From assembly GCF_034555935.1 (NCBI RefSeq), contig NZ_JAYDCJ010000003.1, positions 682,001 through 746,000 on the forward strand: DNA of 64,000 bases, in the 5' to 3' direction. Source of the DNA: Marinobacter qingdaonensis. GTDB lineage: Bacteria; Pseudomonadota; Gammaproteobacteria; Pseudomonadales; Oleiphilaceae. A model generated the notes under the pieces. The model was not told the origin of the DNA and ran no database searches. It saw nothing but the letters and a program-made list of their open reading frames with translations. This document shows, piece after piece, positions 53,638 to 61,921 of the stretch; position 1 is the stretch's first letter; each line of letters begins with the position of its first letter. The position numbers were made by a program, and so were the translations under genes.

Positions 53638-54666
53638 TCAGCCCCGATCAAAGCCCTGCATCACGTTCACCGCGTTGACGCCGATGGCGTCGACATCGTA
53701 CCCGCCTTCCATGGTGAACACCGTGGGTAGTCCCAGGCGCTGCAGGCGCTGGCCCAGGGTCAGGTAATCGTCCGATTTCAGCTTGAAGAAGGAAATCGGA
53801 TCCTCCTCGAAGGTATCCACACCCAGCGCCACCACCAGGGCATCCGGCTGGAACCCGGCGATGCGCTGGCAGGCGGTTTCCAGGCCCTGGCTCCAGACCG
53901 CGTACGGCGTGCCGGGTGGGTAGACGAGGTTGAGGTTGTAGCCCTCACCCTCGCCCTCGCCGGTTTCGTCCTCAAACCCCAGGAAATGCGGGAACACCAA
54001 GTCCGGGTCGCCGTGCAGGCTCAGGGTCAGGACATCCCGGCGCTGGTAGAAGATGGCCTGGGTGCCGTTGCCGTGGTGGAAATCGACGTCGAGGATGGCC
54101 ACCCGTTGCGCGCCCTGGTCCCGGAACGCCTGGGCCACGATGGCGGCGTTGTTGAAGAAACAGTAGCCGCCAAACAGGTCGGCGTGGGCATGATGGCCCG
54201 GGGGCCGGCACAGGGCAAAGGCGGCCCGTTCGCCGCCGGCCACCAGTTTCTGCGCGGTCAGGGCGACATTGGCCGAGGCCCGCGCCGCCTCCCAGGTGCC
54301 GTCGGAAATCGAGGTTTCGGCGGCAAAGCTGTAATAGCCCAGCCGGCCGTCGATGTCCTTGGGCACCCGGGCGCGCATGCCGCGCCCGCACCAGACCGCC
54401 GGAATGGCTTCGCCCGGTTTGCCGGCGGCGAGCCAGTCGGTCCAGCAGTGCTCCAGGAACTCGACGTAATCGGCGCTGTGGACCCGGCGGATGGGATCCA
54501 GGCCGAATTCCTCCGGTTCCAGGATCTCCCCCAGGGCCTGGCCCTTGACCCGGGCCAGGATGGTTTCGGCCCGGGACGGCTTTTCGTGGGGCTCGATCAG
54601 GACGCCACCGTCCAGTTCGGTCTTGACGGCACGCCGGCTGTGCAGGAGGGAGAACACGGTTTTCAT
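53638..54666 (-). CDS. Acetylpolyamine amidohydrolase-like protein (HDAC superfamily)
   Basis: 342-residue zinc hydrolase. It has the start typical of bacterial acetylpolyamine amidohydrolases (MKTVFS...H...GVLIEPHEKPSRAETIL), CRPPGHHAHAD, DVDFHHGNGTQAI with the metal ligands, GVDTFEEDP with the second metal Asp, and MEGGYDVD. Such enzymes hydrolyse acetylputrescine, acetylcadaverine or related amides. It differs clearly from the deacetylase-family gene at 29.5 kb, giving the window two paralogues of the fold. ATG 54666. Confidence 0.85.
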   Translation of the reverse strand: MKTVFSLLHSRRAVKTELDGGVLIEPHEKPSRAETILARVKGQALGEILEPEEFGLDPIRRVHSADYVEFLEHCWTDWLAAGKPGEAIPAVWCGRGMRARVPKDIDGRLGYYSFAAETSISDGTWEAARASANVALTAQKLVAGGERAAFALCRPPGHHAHADLFGGYCFFNNAAIVAQAFRDQGAQRVAILDVDFHHGNGTQAIFYQRRDVLTLSLHGDPDLVFPHFLGFEDETGEGEGEGYNLNLVYPPGTPYAVWSQGLETACQRIAGFQPDALVVALGVDTFEEDPISFFKLKSDDYLTLGQRLQRLGLPTVFTMEGGYDVDAIGVNAVNVMQGFDRG

Positions 54667-54823
54667 GGGGTCGGGACTTCCGCTGTGGATGAGCCCGGAA
54701 CTGTGGCATAGCGTCGGGTCAGGCTCAAACCCCTACCGGCATTTGTTGCCGGTGGCGGGCGGGCTGGGCTATGGTTTGTCCATTCCCCCGGCCCGTCCTT
54801 GCAACCACGACGGGCCAGCCACC

Positions 54824-55555
54824 ATGGGACCCTTTACCATGCTCTATCCGCTCTCGACCCTCGCGCTTGGCCCGCTGTTGCTGGGGCAGGGCCGGTACGT
54901 GCGCCGGGTGACGCCGCGTCTGCCCGAGGCCGAGGGCGAACGCGCCGGTGAGCTGGGGGCCGGCCCGGCGCTGCGCCTGCTGATCCTGGGTGATTCGGCG
55001 GCCGCCGGGGTGGGCGTGGAGCGCCAGGATGAGGCCCTGGCCGGGCGCCTGGTGGCCAGCCTGGGCCGGGAGTTCCGGCTCCACTGGCAGCTCTGGGCGG
55101 AAACCGGCCGAACCTCCGGGGATTTGCTGCGGGTCCTGCAACAGGCACCGAGCCAGCGCTTCGATGTGGTGCTGGTGTCGATGGGGGTCAACGACGTCAC
55201 CGGCCGCACCGCCGACCGGCCCTGGCTGGCGCACCTGCACGAGGTGTCCGGCCTGCTGGCGGGCCGGTTTGGCGCCCGCCAGATCCTGTTCACCGCAATC
55301 CCGCCCATGCATCTGTTTCCGGCCCTGCCGCAGCCCTTGCGGTGGTACCTGGGGCTGCGGGCCCGGCAGTTGAACGCCCTGATGGCGGCGTTCTGCGCCG
55401 ATCAGGCCCAGACCCGCTACCTGTCGGTGGGCTTCCCGCTGGAGCCGGGCTACCTGGCCGCCGACGGCTTTCACCCCGGCCGGGAGGCCTATCAGCTCTG
55501 GGCCGACCATGCCGCCACCGCCATCTGTGACGCCGCGCATACAATGGCCCGCTAA
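54824..55555 (+). CDS. SGNH/GDSL-type esterase
   Basis: 243-residue hydrolase. Block I nucleophile region LILGDSAAAGVGV (Ser in GDS), Gly region WAETGRTSGDL (block II), GVND (block III) and ADGFHPGREAY with the Asp-His of block V. All SGNH blocks are present, so it is probably an active esterase or lipase. Its N-terminus has a hydrophobic start (STLALGPLLLG), perhaps a membrane anchor. The start is uncertain between ATG 54824 and 54839; neither has a strong site. It is divergent from the acetylpolyamine amidohydrolase gene. Confidence 0.82.
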   Translation: MGPFTMLYPLSTLALGPLLLGQGRYVRRVTPRLPEAEGERAGELGAGPALRLLILGDSAAAGVGVERQDEALAGRLVASLGREFRLHWQLWAETGRTSGDLLRVLQQAPSQRFDVVLVSMGVNDVTGRTADRPWLAHLHEVSGLLAGRFGARQILFTAIPPMHLFPALPQPLRWYLGLRARQLNALMAAFCADQAQTRYLSVGFPLEPGYLAADGFHPGREAYQLWADHAATAICDAAHTMAR

Positions 55556-55647
55556 GACCAGTCGGCCGATTCCCTGCCGGTCCCGGCTGGGATATCTTGG
55601 GGCCAACGCCTGATCAAAATAACAACGACGACCGCACGAGGCCGGAC

Positions 55648-57174
55648 ATGAGCGAGCAACATTTCGATGTGTCGATCATTGGCGCCGGGGTATCCGGCAT
55701 TGGCATGGCCTGCCACCTGCGCCGGGAATGCCCCGGCAAATCCTTCGCCATCCTCGAACGCCGCCAGGCCCTCGGTGGCACCTGGGACCTGTTCCGCTAC
55801 CCGGGCATCCGCTCCGATTCCGACATGTTCACCTTCGGTTACAACTTCCGGCCCTGGGTGGGCGACAAGGTGCTGGCCGATGGCGCCTCGATCAAGGGCT
55901 ATGTCCAGGCGACGGCCCGGGAGCACGACGTCGAGCGCCACATCCGCTTCGGCCAGGCCGTGACCGACGCCGACTGGTCCAGCGTCAACAAGGTCTGGAC
56001 CCTGACCGCCCGCAACGAGGCGACGGGCGAGCCGGTCACCTACACCGCCAACTTCCTCATCGGCTGCACCGGTTACTACAACTATGATCAGGGCTACCAG
56101 CCGGATTTCCCGGGGGCCGAGACCTTCCAGGGTCGGATGGTCCACCCCCAGCACTGGCCCGAGGACCTGGATTACGCCGGCAAGAACGTCGTGGTCATCG
56201 GCAGCGGCGCCACCGCCATCACCCTGGTGCCGACCCTGGCCCAGCAGGCCGGGCACGTCACCATGCTGCAGCGTTCCCCGACCTACCTGATGCCGCTGCC
56301 GTCCTCCGACAAGCTGGCCCTGGGCCTGCAGAAGGTCCTGCCGGACCGGCTGGCCTACCGGCTGACCCGGGCCCGTAACGTCGCCATCGCCCGTTTCCTG
56401 TACCAGCGCTCGCGCAAGAATCCGAAACTCATGCGCAAGGTGTTTCTGGGCATCATCCGGCGCCAGGTGGCCGGCGTGGCCGACATGCGCCATTTCACCC
56501 CGGACTACGATCCCTGGGACCAGCGCCTGTGTGTGGTCAAGGACGGCGACCTGTTCCACGCCCTGCGGGCCGGCACCGCGTCCATCGCCACCGATCATAT
56601 CGAGCGCGTTACCGAGACTGGCATCCGACTGAAATCCGGGGCCTTTCTCGAGGCCGACATCATCGTCCCGGCCACCGGCCTGGACATCCAGATGCTCGGC
56701 GGCATCCGGCCGCGGGTGGATGGCCAGGAACTGCAACTCCGGGATCGGGTGGTGTACAAGAACGTGATGGTGGAGGGCCTGCCCAACGCCGCCATGATCT
56801 ACGGCTACACCAACGCCTCCTGGACCCTGAAGGTGGACATCGCCGCCGAGTACCTGTGCCGGCTGATGAACCTGATGGACCGGCGCGGGCATCAGACCGT
56901 GGTGGCCCGGGACACCGAGAACAGTGCCAGCGACGAGACCGTGCTGGGCTCGCTCAATGCCGGCTACATCCGGCGCGCCGCCGACCGGCTGCCGCGCCAG
57001 GGCACCCACGGGCCCTGGCGGGCAGGCCAGAACTACCTCGAGGACGTGAAAATCCTGCGCTTCGATCCGATCGAGGACGGCTACCTGGAATTCGACGGCA
57101 AGCGCACCCACGCCCGGGCGCCGGCCTCGGGCGGGTTCCTGCGGCCGCTGCGCTCGGCGTTGTTCGGCTCCTGA
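55648..57174 (+). CDS. Flavin-containing monooxygenase of Baeyer-Villiger type
   Basis: 508-residue FAD/NADPH monooxygenase. The FAD site is VSIIGAGVSGIGMACHLR, followed by GGTWDLFRYPGIRSDSD. The Baeyer-Villiger fingerprint F-x-G-x3-H-x3-W-P is complete (FQGRMVHPQHWP), and the NADP site is VVVIGSGATAI. Substrates of the family are ketones or aldehydes; long-chain or cyclic ketones are possible but not shown. ATG 55648 has GAGG 6 bases upstream. It ends 1 bp before the convergent channel-like gene. Confidence 0.9.
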   Translation: MSEQHFDVSIIGAGVSGIGMACHLRRECPGKSFAILERRQALGGTWDLFRYPGIRSDSDMFTFGYNFRPWVGDKVLADGASIKGYVQATAREHDVERHIRFGQAVTDADWSSVNKVWTLTARNEATGEPVTYTANFLIGCTGYYNYDQGYQPDFPGAETFQGRMVHPQHWPEDLDYAGKNVVVIGSGATAITLVPTLAQQAGHVTMLQRSPTYLMPLPSSDKLALGLQKVLPDRLAYRLTRARNVAIARFLYQRSRKNPKLMRKVFLGIIRRQVAGVADMRHFTPDYDPWDQRLCVVKDGDLFHALRAGTASIATDHIERVTETGIRLKSGAFLEADIIVPATGLDIQMLGGIRPRVDGQELQLRDRVVYKNVMVEGLPNAAMIYGYTNASWTLKVDIAAEYLCRLMNLMDRRGHQTVVARDTENSASDETVLGSLNAGYIRRAADRLPRQGTHGPWRAGQNYLEDVKILRFDPIEDGYLEFDGKRTHARAPASGGFLRPLRSALFGS

Positions 57175-57175
57175 C

Positions 57176-58243
57176 CTACTCGTTGCCCAGGTAGCTGGCC
57201 TGGACCCCGGCCCAGCCGTCGGACTCGGTCATGCGCAGGATTTGCTGCGACACCCGGGCCCGCAGCGGGTGGCCTTCGGGCATGGCCAGGGCGTAGAGCT
57301 GTTCGGCAAAAATGCCGGGCAGAATGGTGAGTTTCCGGACCCCCAGCTGCTGGTTGCGGTAGCGCAGCAGCGCCCGGTCGTAGACGATGGCATCGGTCTC
57401 GCCCTCGGCCACCGACACCATGGCGGCGGTCAGATTCGGGTAGGACCGGTAGCGAATGCGCTGCTCCTCCAGAAAGCGCTGGCTGGCGGTGTTGTCAATG
57501 GTCGCCAAGACGTTGCCGGGCAGGTCGTCGACGCCCTCAATGCCGGATCGCAGGTTGTTGACCGTCAACGACGAGGTGATGGCCGCGGTGAAGCTGGCCA
57601 CCATGATCAAACCGGCAAACATCCAGACCAGGGCAATCAGCCGGCCGGTGAAAGACACCGGGGCCTTGTCGCCATAGCCCACGGTGGTCATGGTCACCGC
57701 CGCCCACCAGAAACTGGCGCCAATGCCCTCGGCGGCCGAACCGCCGAATTGGTCCGGATTCTTCCGGCGCTCCACCAGCCACAGCAGAAAACCCACCGCC
57801 AGCAGCAAGCCGCCCAGGGCCAGCACCACGCTGAGGAACTGCCAGCTGATCATCGCCTTGAGGCTGCCCAGCAGACTCTGCTCCGGCTGCGGCGGCACCG
57901 CGATCGAGAGTCCGGTGGTGTAGAACGGGTGGCTGAAATCGAACCGGCTCTCCCGGTCCGCGGTCATGGTCAGCGCGCCCACCGCCACATCGATGGTGCC
58001 CTGCTCGGTGGCGGTCAGCAGATCCGGAAATGCCAGCGGCACCCATTCGAACTCCCGCTCCATGCCGTCGGCAACGGCGCGCCAGAGGTCGATGCTGATG
58101 CCTTCCCAGCGTCCGTCCCCGGTTTTCATTACGAACGGTGGTACCTCGGTGATGCCCACCCGCAGGGGCGCCTCGTCCTGGGCCGCCTGGGCGGTGAGGG
58201 TCAGAGCGAGTAGGGCAAGGCAGAACAGGATCCGTTTTGGCAT
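57176..58243 (-). CDS. Prokaryotic glutamate-receptor-like ligand-gated ion channel
   Basis: 355-residue protein with a signal peptide (ALLALTLTAQA) and the two halves of an SBP_bac_3 ligand domain, interrupted by three membrane helices and a P-loop. The pore loop has the potassium-filter sequence TMTTVGYGD. After the third helix, AITSSLTVNNLRSGIEGVDDLPG resumes the ligand domain. This is the GluR0 architecture, in which an amino acid opens a K+-selective tetrameric pore. The ligand is unknown. It lies 59 bp after mltF on the same strand, so it may be co-transcribed. Confidence 0.82.
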   Translation of the reverse strand: MPKRILFCLALLALTLTAQAAQDEAPLRVGITEVPPFVMKTGDGRWEGISIDLWRAVADGMEREFEWVPLAFPDLLTATEQGTIDVAVGALTMTADRESRFDFSHPFYTTGLSIAVPPQPEQSLLGSLKAMISWQFLSVVLALGGLLLAVGFLLWLVERRKNPDQFGGSAAEGIGASFWWAAVTMTTVGYGDKAPVSFTGRLIALVWMFAGLIMVASFTAAITSSLTVNNLRSGIEGVDDLPGNVLATIDNTASQRFLEEQRIRYRSYPNLTAAMVSVAEGETDAIVYDRALLRYRNQQLGVRKLTILPGIFAEQLYALAMPEGHPLRARVSQQILRMTESDGWAGVQASYLGNE

Positions 58244-58302
58244 GGTGTCGGGCGGTCGCTGGCGACCGCGCTCTCCTTTGGTCGTGGTTAGTCTGGCAGT
58301 GG

Positions 58303-59670
58303 TTAGTCGACGAAGGCGGCTTGAATCACATCCCGGTAGTTGCGGATCCGTTGCACGTAGTGCACCGGCTCGTAGCCGCGGGCATACCCGTAGCGGGTGC
58401 TGGGATAGTACCGCTTGTCGGCTTTCAGGGGTAACACCTCAACCATGTCCTGCCAGGAGTCCGGGTTTTTGTTCAGCGAGCGGGCCAGCTCCCGGGCATC
58501 CAGCAGGTGGCCGCGGCCGATGTTGTAGCTGGCCAGGGCCAGGAAGGTGCGGTCCGGCTCGGGGATGGTGTCCGGCAGACGCTGGTGCCGGTCCGCCAGG
58601 TAGCGGGCGCCGCCATCAATGGCCGCGTCCGGATCGAGCCGGTTATCCACACCCAGGGATTCTGCGGTTCTCTGGGTCAGCATCATGATGCCGCGCACTC
58701 CGGTGGGCGACTTGGCCTCCGGGTCCCAGTGCGATTCCTGGTACGACAGCGCCGCCAGCAGGTCCGCCGGCATGCCGGTTTTGGCCTCGGCTTCCCGGAA
58801 CTCATCGATGAACTCAGGCAGGCGCTCCTCGATCCGGCGATTCAGGGCCCGGAGATCCACGAAGTCGAAATCCCCGATGTAGGCGTAGTAGCGATTTTCC
58901 ATGCGACCCAGGGCTTCGTCGCCGTCGACGCTGTTCATCCATTCCCGGGCGTCCGCGGCCAGATCGTCGGCGCCGGCTGGCAGGTACCAGCCCAGGTTCT
59001 GGCCGCCGGTGAGATTCATCGCCACCTCCAGGTGGGGGAAATGACGGCGCATGACCTGGACAATGTTGGAGTCGGCCACGGTGCAGGCGATGTCCTGTTC
59101 GGCCACCGCCGACAGGATGACTTCGGTGGTCCGTTTCGGGTCCTCGGTAAATTCGATGCCCGGATGCTGGTCGGCGAGCCCGTTCAGGGTTTCGACGTAA
59201 CTGGAGTCGGCGGTGACCACAATCTCGGTGCCGGGCATCTGTTCGGCCAGCCGTGGCAGCGGGCGGGCGTCCCGGTGGCACACCAGCTGCTCGGTGATCT
59301 CGGTGTGCGCTGGGCCGCGGGTAAAGCGTTCGGTCCGGGACGGGCGATGGGTCAGGCCGGCCGCCGCCAGGTGGGTGGTGCCGGCGTCCAGGGACTGCAG
59401 CACCGCGCGGGTGGAGTCGTGCATGGTCCACTCGACCTCCCAGCCACGGGCGCTGGCGTAGTCGCTGATCAGGGTGTATTCCGGGCCCACCGGGTTCTCG
59501 TGACGGTCCAGGTAATAGGTGGTGGATCCGTTGCGGGTGGCAACCTTGAGGACGCCGGTCTCACCGGGCGGTTGCAGGTCGGTCGCGGTGTGCGGGCCGG
59601 AGCCGTCGGTGCAACCGGCGATCAGGAGGGGCAGGGCGAGCAGACTGCTTGAGAACTTCCATCGAAACAT
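58303..59670 (-). CDS. mltF: Membrane-bound lytic murein transglycosylase F
   Basis: 455-residue outer-membrane lipoprotein (lipobox LIAGC, C20) that cleaves peptidoglycan to 1,6-anhydro-muropeptides. An N-terminal SBP_bac_3-like regulatory domain (about 40-265) precedes the SLT catalytic domain, with the catalytic glutamate E312 in ALSYQESHWDP and the RGIMMLTQRTAESLGV motif. ATG 59670 gives the compact signal peptide; the GTG at 59679 would add three residues. It is probably the first gene of a pair with the channel-like gene, which shares the same ligand-domain class. Confidence 0.92.
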   Translation of the reverse strand: MFRWKFSSSLLALPLLIAGCTDGSGPHTATDLQPPGETGVLKVATRNGSTTYYLDRHENPVGPEYTLISDYASARGWEVEWTMHDSTRAVLQSLDAGTTHLAAAGLTHRPSRTERFTRGPAHTEITEQLVCHRDARPLPRLAEQMPGTEIVVTADSSYVETLNGLADQHPGIEFTEDPKRTTEVILSAVAEQDIACTVADSNIVQVMRRHFPHLEVAMNLTGGQNLGWYLPAGADDLAADAREWMNSVDGDEALGRMENRYYAYIGDFDFVDLRALNRRIEERLPEFIDEFREAEAKTGMPADLLAALSYQESHWDPEAKSPTGVRGIMMLTQRTAESLGVDNRLDPDAAIDGGARYLADRHQRLPDTIPEPDRTFLALASYNIGRGHLLDARELARSLNKNPDSWQDMVEVLPLKADKRYYPSTRYGYARGYEPVHYVQRIRNYRDVIQAAFVD

Positions 59671-59840
59671 GATGACCACGCTCTTGCTGGGTGATGGCTG
59701 GTACGTATAAACACGTAGGCGTACTCCATGGTACTCGCTGTCGCGCCAATCGGATGCCCTGACGGCCTATCCGATCGGGCCCCGGACTTGCGGGCATCGT
59801 CTAGTATTGATGCTGCATGGCTTTCAGGAGGACACAGACT

Positions 59841-60296
59841 ATGAACACCATTCGGATCCTGGTCATCACCCTGATGACGCTGCTCGCTGCCGGCCTGGCG
59901 CAGGCGGCGGACGGGCTGATCGTGGTCAAAAGCAGCCACAGCGTGGCGGCGACCGCCGACCGGCTGGAGGCGGTGCTGGCGGAGAAGGGCATGACCGTAA
60001 TGGCGCGCATTGACCATGCCGCCAATGCCGAGTCGGTGGGCGCCAGCCTGCGGCCCACGGAGCTGGTGATCTTCGGCAACCCGAAAGTGGGTACGCCGCT
60101 GATGCAGTGCAGCCAGAGCGTGGCGGCGGATCTGCCCCAGAAGGCGCTGGTCTGGCAGGACGCCGACGGCCAGGTCTGGCTGGGCTACAACGACCCGGCC
60201 TACCTCAAGGCCCGGCACGGCATCGAAGGCTGTGACCCGGTGCTGGATAAGGTCACCAAGGCCCTGGCGGCCTTTGCCAGCGCCGCGACCCGCTGA
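59841..60296 (+). CDS. DUF302 domain exported protein
   Basis: 151 residues. A signal peptide (ITLMTLLAAGLAQA) precedes one DUF302 domain: VVKSSHSVAATADRLEAVLAEKGMTVMARIDHAANA, then LVIFGNPKVGTPLMQ. The TT1751-like fold may bind small molecules; function unknown. ATG 59841 has AGGAGG 9 bases upstream, which decides the start over ATG 59817. Not obviously in an operon. Confidence 0.82.
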   Translation: MNTIRILVITLMTLLAAGLAQAADGLIVVKSSHSVAATADRLEAVLAEKGMTVMARIDHAANAESVGASLRPTELVIFGNPKVGTPLMQCSQSVAADLPQKALVWQDADGQVWLGYNDPAYLKARHGIEGCDPVLDKVTKALAAFASAATR

Positions 60297-60305
60297 CTTA
60301 TCCAC

Positions 60306-60348
60306 AGGCCCCGGGCTGGCAAACACCTATGGCTTATTCCCGGGGCCT
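60306..60348. repeat. 10-bp perfect inverted repeat
   Basis: AGGCCCCGGG (60306-60315) and CCCGGGGCCT (60339-60348), with a 23-base loop and no T-tract. It lies 10 bp past the DUF302 stop and upstream of the long helicase leader. Terminator, operator or mRNA fold is undecided. Confidence 0.5.
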
Positions 60349-60559
60349 CTGTTAGTGTGCCCGCATCCTGCCTCTAGGGATTCCGCAGTTTCCGGCAAAA
60401 CGCCGTCTTGCGAACCATCCATACGACCTGTCAGAGGACATCACCCCGCTTGCGGCGCGTGATCGTAGTCGTCTTTTTCTCCATGCCCACGCATGGACTC
60501 TGCCCGCATTCACCGGTTACGGCGTGAGTGGAGGCAGATCAATCAAGAGTTGAACCTAT

Positions 60560-61879
60560 ATGAGCTTTTCTTCCCTCGGTCTGTCCGAGCAGCTGGTCCG
60601 TGCCACCGCCGATCAGGGCTACGATACCCCGTCACCGATCCAGGCCAAGGCCATTCCCGCGGTACTGTCCGGCAAGGACGTGATGGCCGCGGCCCAGACC
60701 GGCACCGGCAAGACCGCCGGTTTCACCCTGCCGCTGCTGCAGCGCCTGGCCGATCGGCCGCGCTCCGGCAAGGGCCCGCGTGCCCTGATCCTGGCCCCGA
60801 CCCGGGAGCTGGCGGCCCAGGTCCACGACAGCGTGACCCTGTACAGCAAGTACATTCCGACCAAATCCGCCGTGGTCTTCGGCGGGGTCAAGATCAACCC
60901 GCAGATGATGAAGCTGCGCAAGGGTCTGGACGTGCTGGTGGCCACCCCCGGTCGCCTGCTGGACCTGTACCAGCAGAACGCCGTGCGCTTCGACGAGATC
61001 GAGATCCTGGTGCTGGACGAAGCCGACCGCATGCTCGACATGGGCTTCATTCGCGACATCCGCAAGATCCTCGCGCTGCTGCCGGCCAAGCGCCAGAACC
61101 TGCTGTTCTCCGCCACCTTCTCGAACGAGATCCGGACCCTGGCCCAGGGCCTGCTGGACAACCCGGTGCAGGTGGAAGTGGCCGCGCGCAACACCACCGC
61201 CGAGAAGGTCAAGCAGTCGGTGTACCCGGTGGACCAGAAGCAGAAAACCGCGCTGCTGAGCAAGCTGGTGCGCGACAACAACTGGGAGCAGGTGCTGGTA
61301 TTCACCCGCACCAAGCACGGCGCCAACCGCCTGACCCAGAAGCTGGAGCGCGACGGCATCACCGCCGCGGCCATCCACGGCAACAAGTCCCAGGGCGCCC
61401 GGACCCGGGCCCTGAGCGAGTTCAAGCAGGGTGGCATCCGCGTGCTGGTGGCCACCGACATCGCCGCCCGCGGTCTGGACATCAAGCAGTTGCCCCAGGT
61501 GGTGAACTTCGAGCTGCCGAACGTGCCGGAGGACTATGTCCACCGCATCGGCCGCACCGGCCGTGCCGGCGAGAGTGGCCACGCCCTGTCCCTGGTCAGT
61601 GCCGACGAGGGCAAGCTGCTGGCGGGCATTGAAAAGCTGATCAAGAAGCAGCTGCCGCGCAAGGAAGTGGAGGGCTTCGAGCCGACCAACATCCTGCCGC
61701 TCAAGCCCAAGGCCAAGGCCGACCCGAGCAAGGCCCGCAACCGCAATGGCAACGGCGGGCGCCAGGGCAAGCCGGCGGGCAAACCCCGCAGCGGCAATGC
61801 CCGCCCGGGTGGCCGCAGTGGTGGTCGGGGCCGTTCCGGCGGCCAGGCCGGCCGGTCGGCCAACCGCCAGACCTCGTAA
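60560..61879 (+). CDS. DEAD-box RNA helicase, RhlE type
   Basis: 439-residue ATP-dependent RNA helicase. Q-motif [11 protein letters not shown], Walker [26 protein letters not shown] (VLDEADRM), SAT, then the C-terminal RecA domain with [14 protein letters not shown] and [10 protein letters not shown]. The C-terminal tail (about 370-439) is Arg/Gly/Asn-rich, as in RhlE-like proteins, and should bind RNA. The leader upstream of the start is long (over 200 bp without a gene), as seen for cold-regulated helicases, but no cold-shock motif was identified. Confidence 0.9.
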   Translation: MSFSSLGLSEQLVRATADQGYDTPSPIQAKAIPAVLSGKDVMAAAQTGTGKTAGFTLPLLQRLADRPRSGKGPRALILAPTRELAAQVHDSVTLYSKYIPTKSAVVFGGVKINPQMMKLRKGLDVLVATPGRLLDLYQQNAVRFDEIEILVLDEADRMLDMGFIRDIRKILALLPAKRQNLLFSATFSNEIRTLAQGLLDNPVQVEVAARNTTAEKVKQSVYPVDQKQKTALLSKLVRDNNWEQVLVFTRTKHGANRLTQKLERDGITAAAIHGNKSQGARTRALSEFKQGGIRVLVATDIAARGLDIKQLPQVVNFELPNVPEDYVHRIGRTGRAGESGHALSLVSADEGKLLAGIEKLIKKQLPRKEVEGFEPTNILPLKPKAKADPSKARNRNGNGGRQGKPAGKPRSGNARPGGRSGGRGRSGGQAGRSANRQTS

Positions 61880-61881
61880 CG

Positions 61882-61912
61882 AAAAAGGCCGCCCAATCGG
61901 GCGGCCTTTTTT
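61882..61912. terminator. Strong bidirectional intrinsic terminator
   Basis: 13-bp stem AAAAAGGCCGCCC (61882-61894) with GGGCGGCCTTTTT (61899-61911), loop AATC, T-run on the plus strand and A/T pairing on both sides. It serves both the helicase and the TonB-receptor gene, which converge here. Confidence 0.92.
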
Positions 61913-61921
61913 GTGTCCGGG

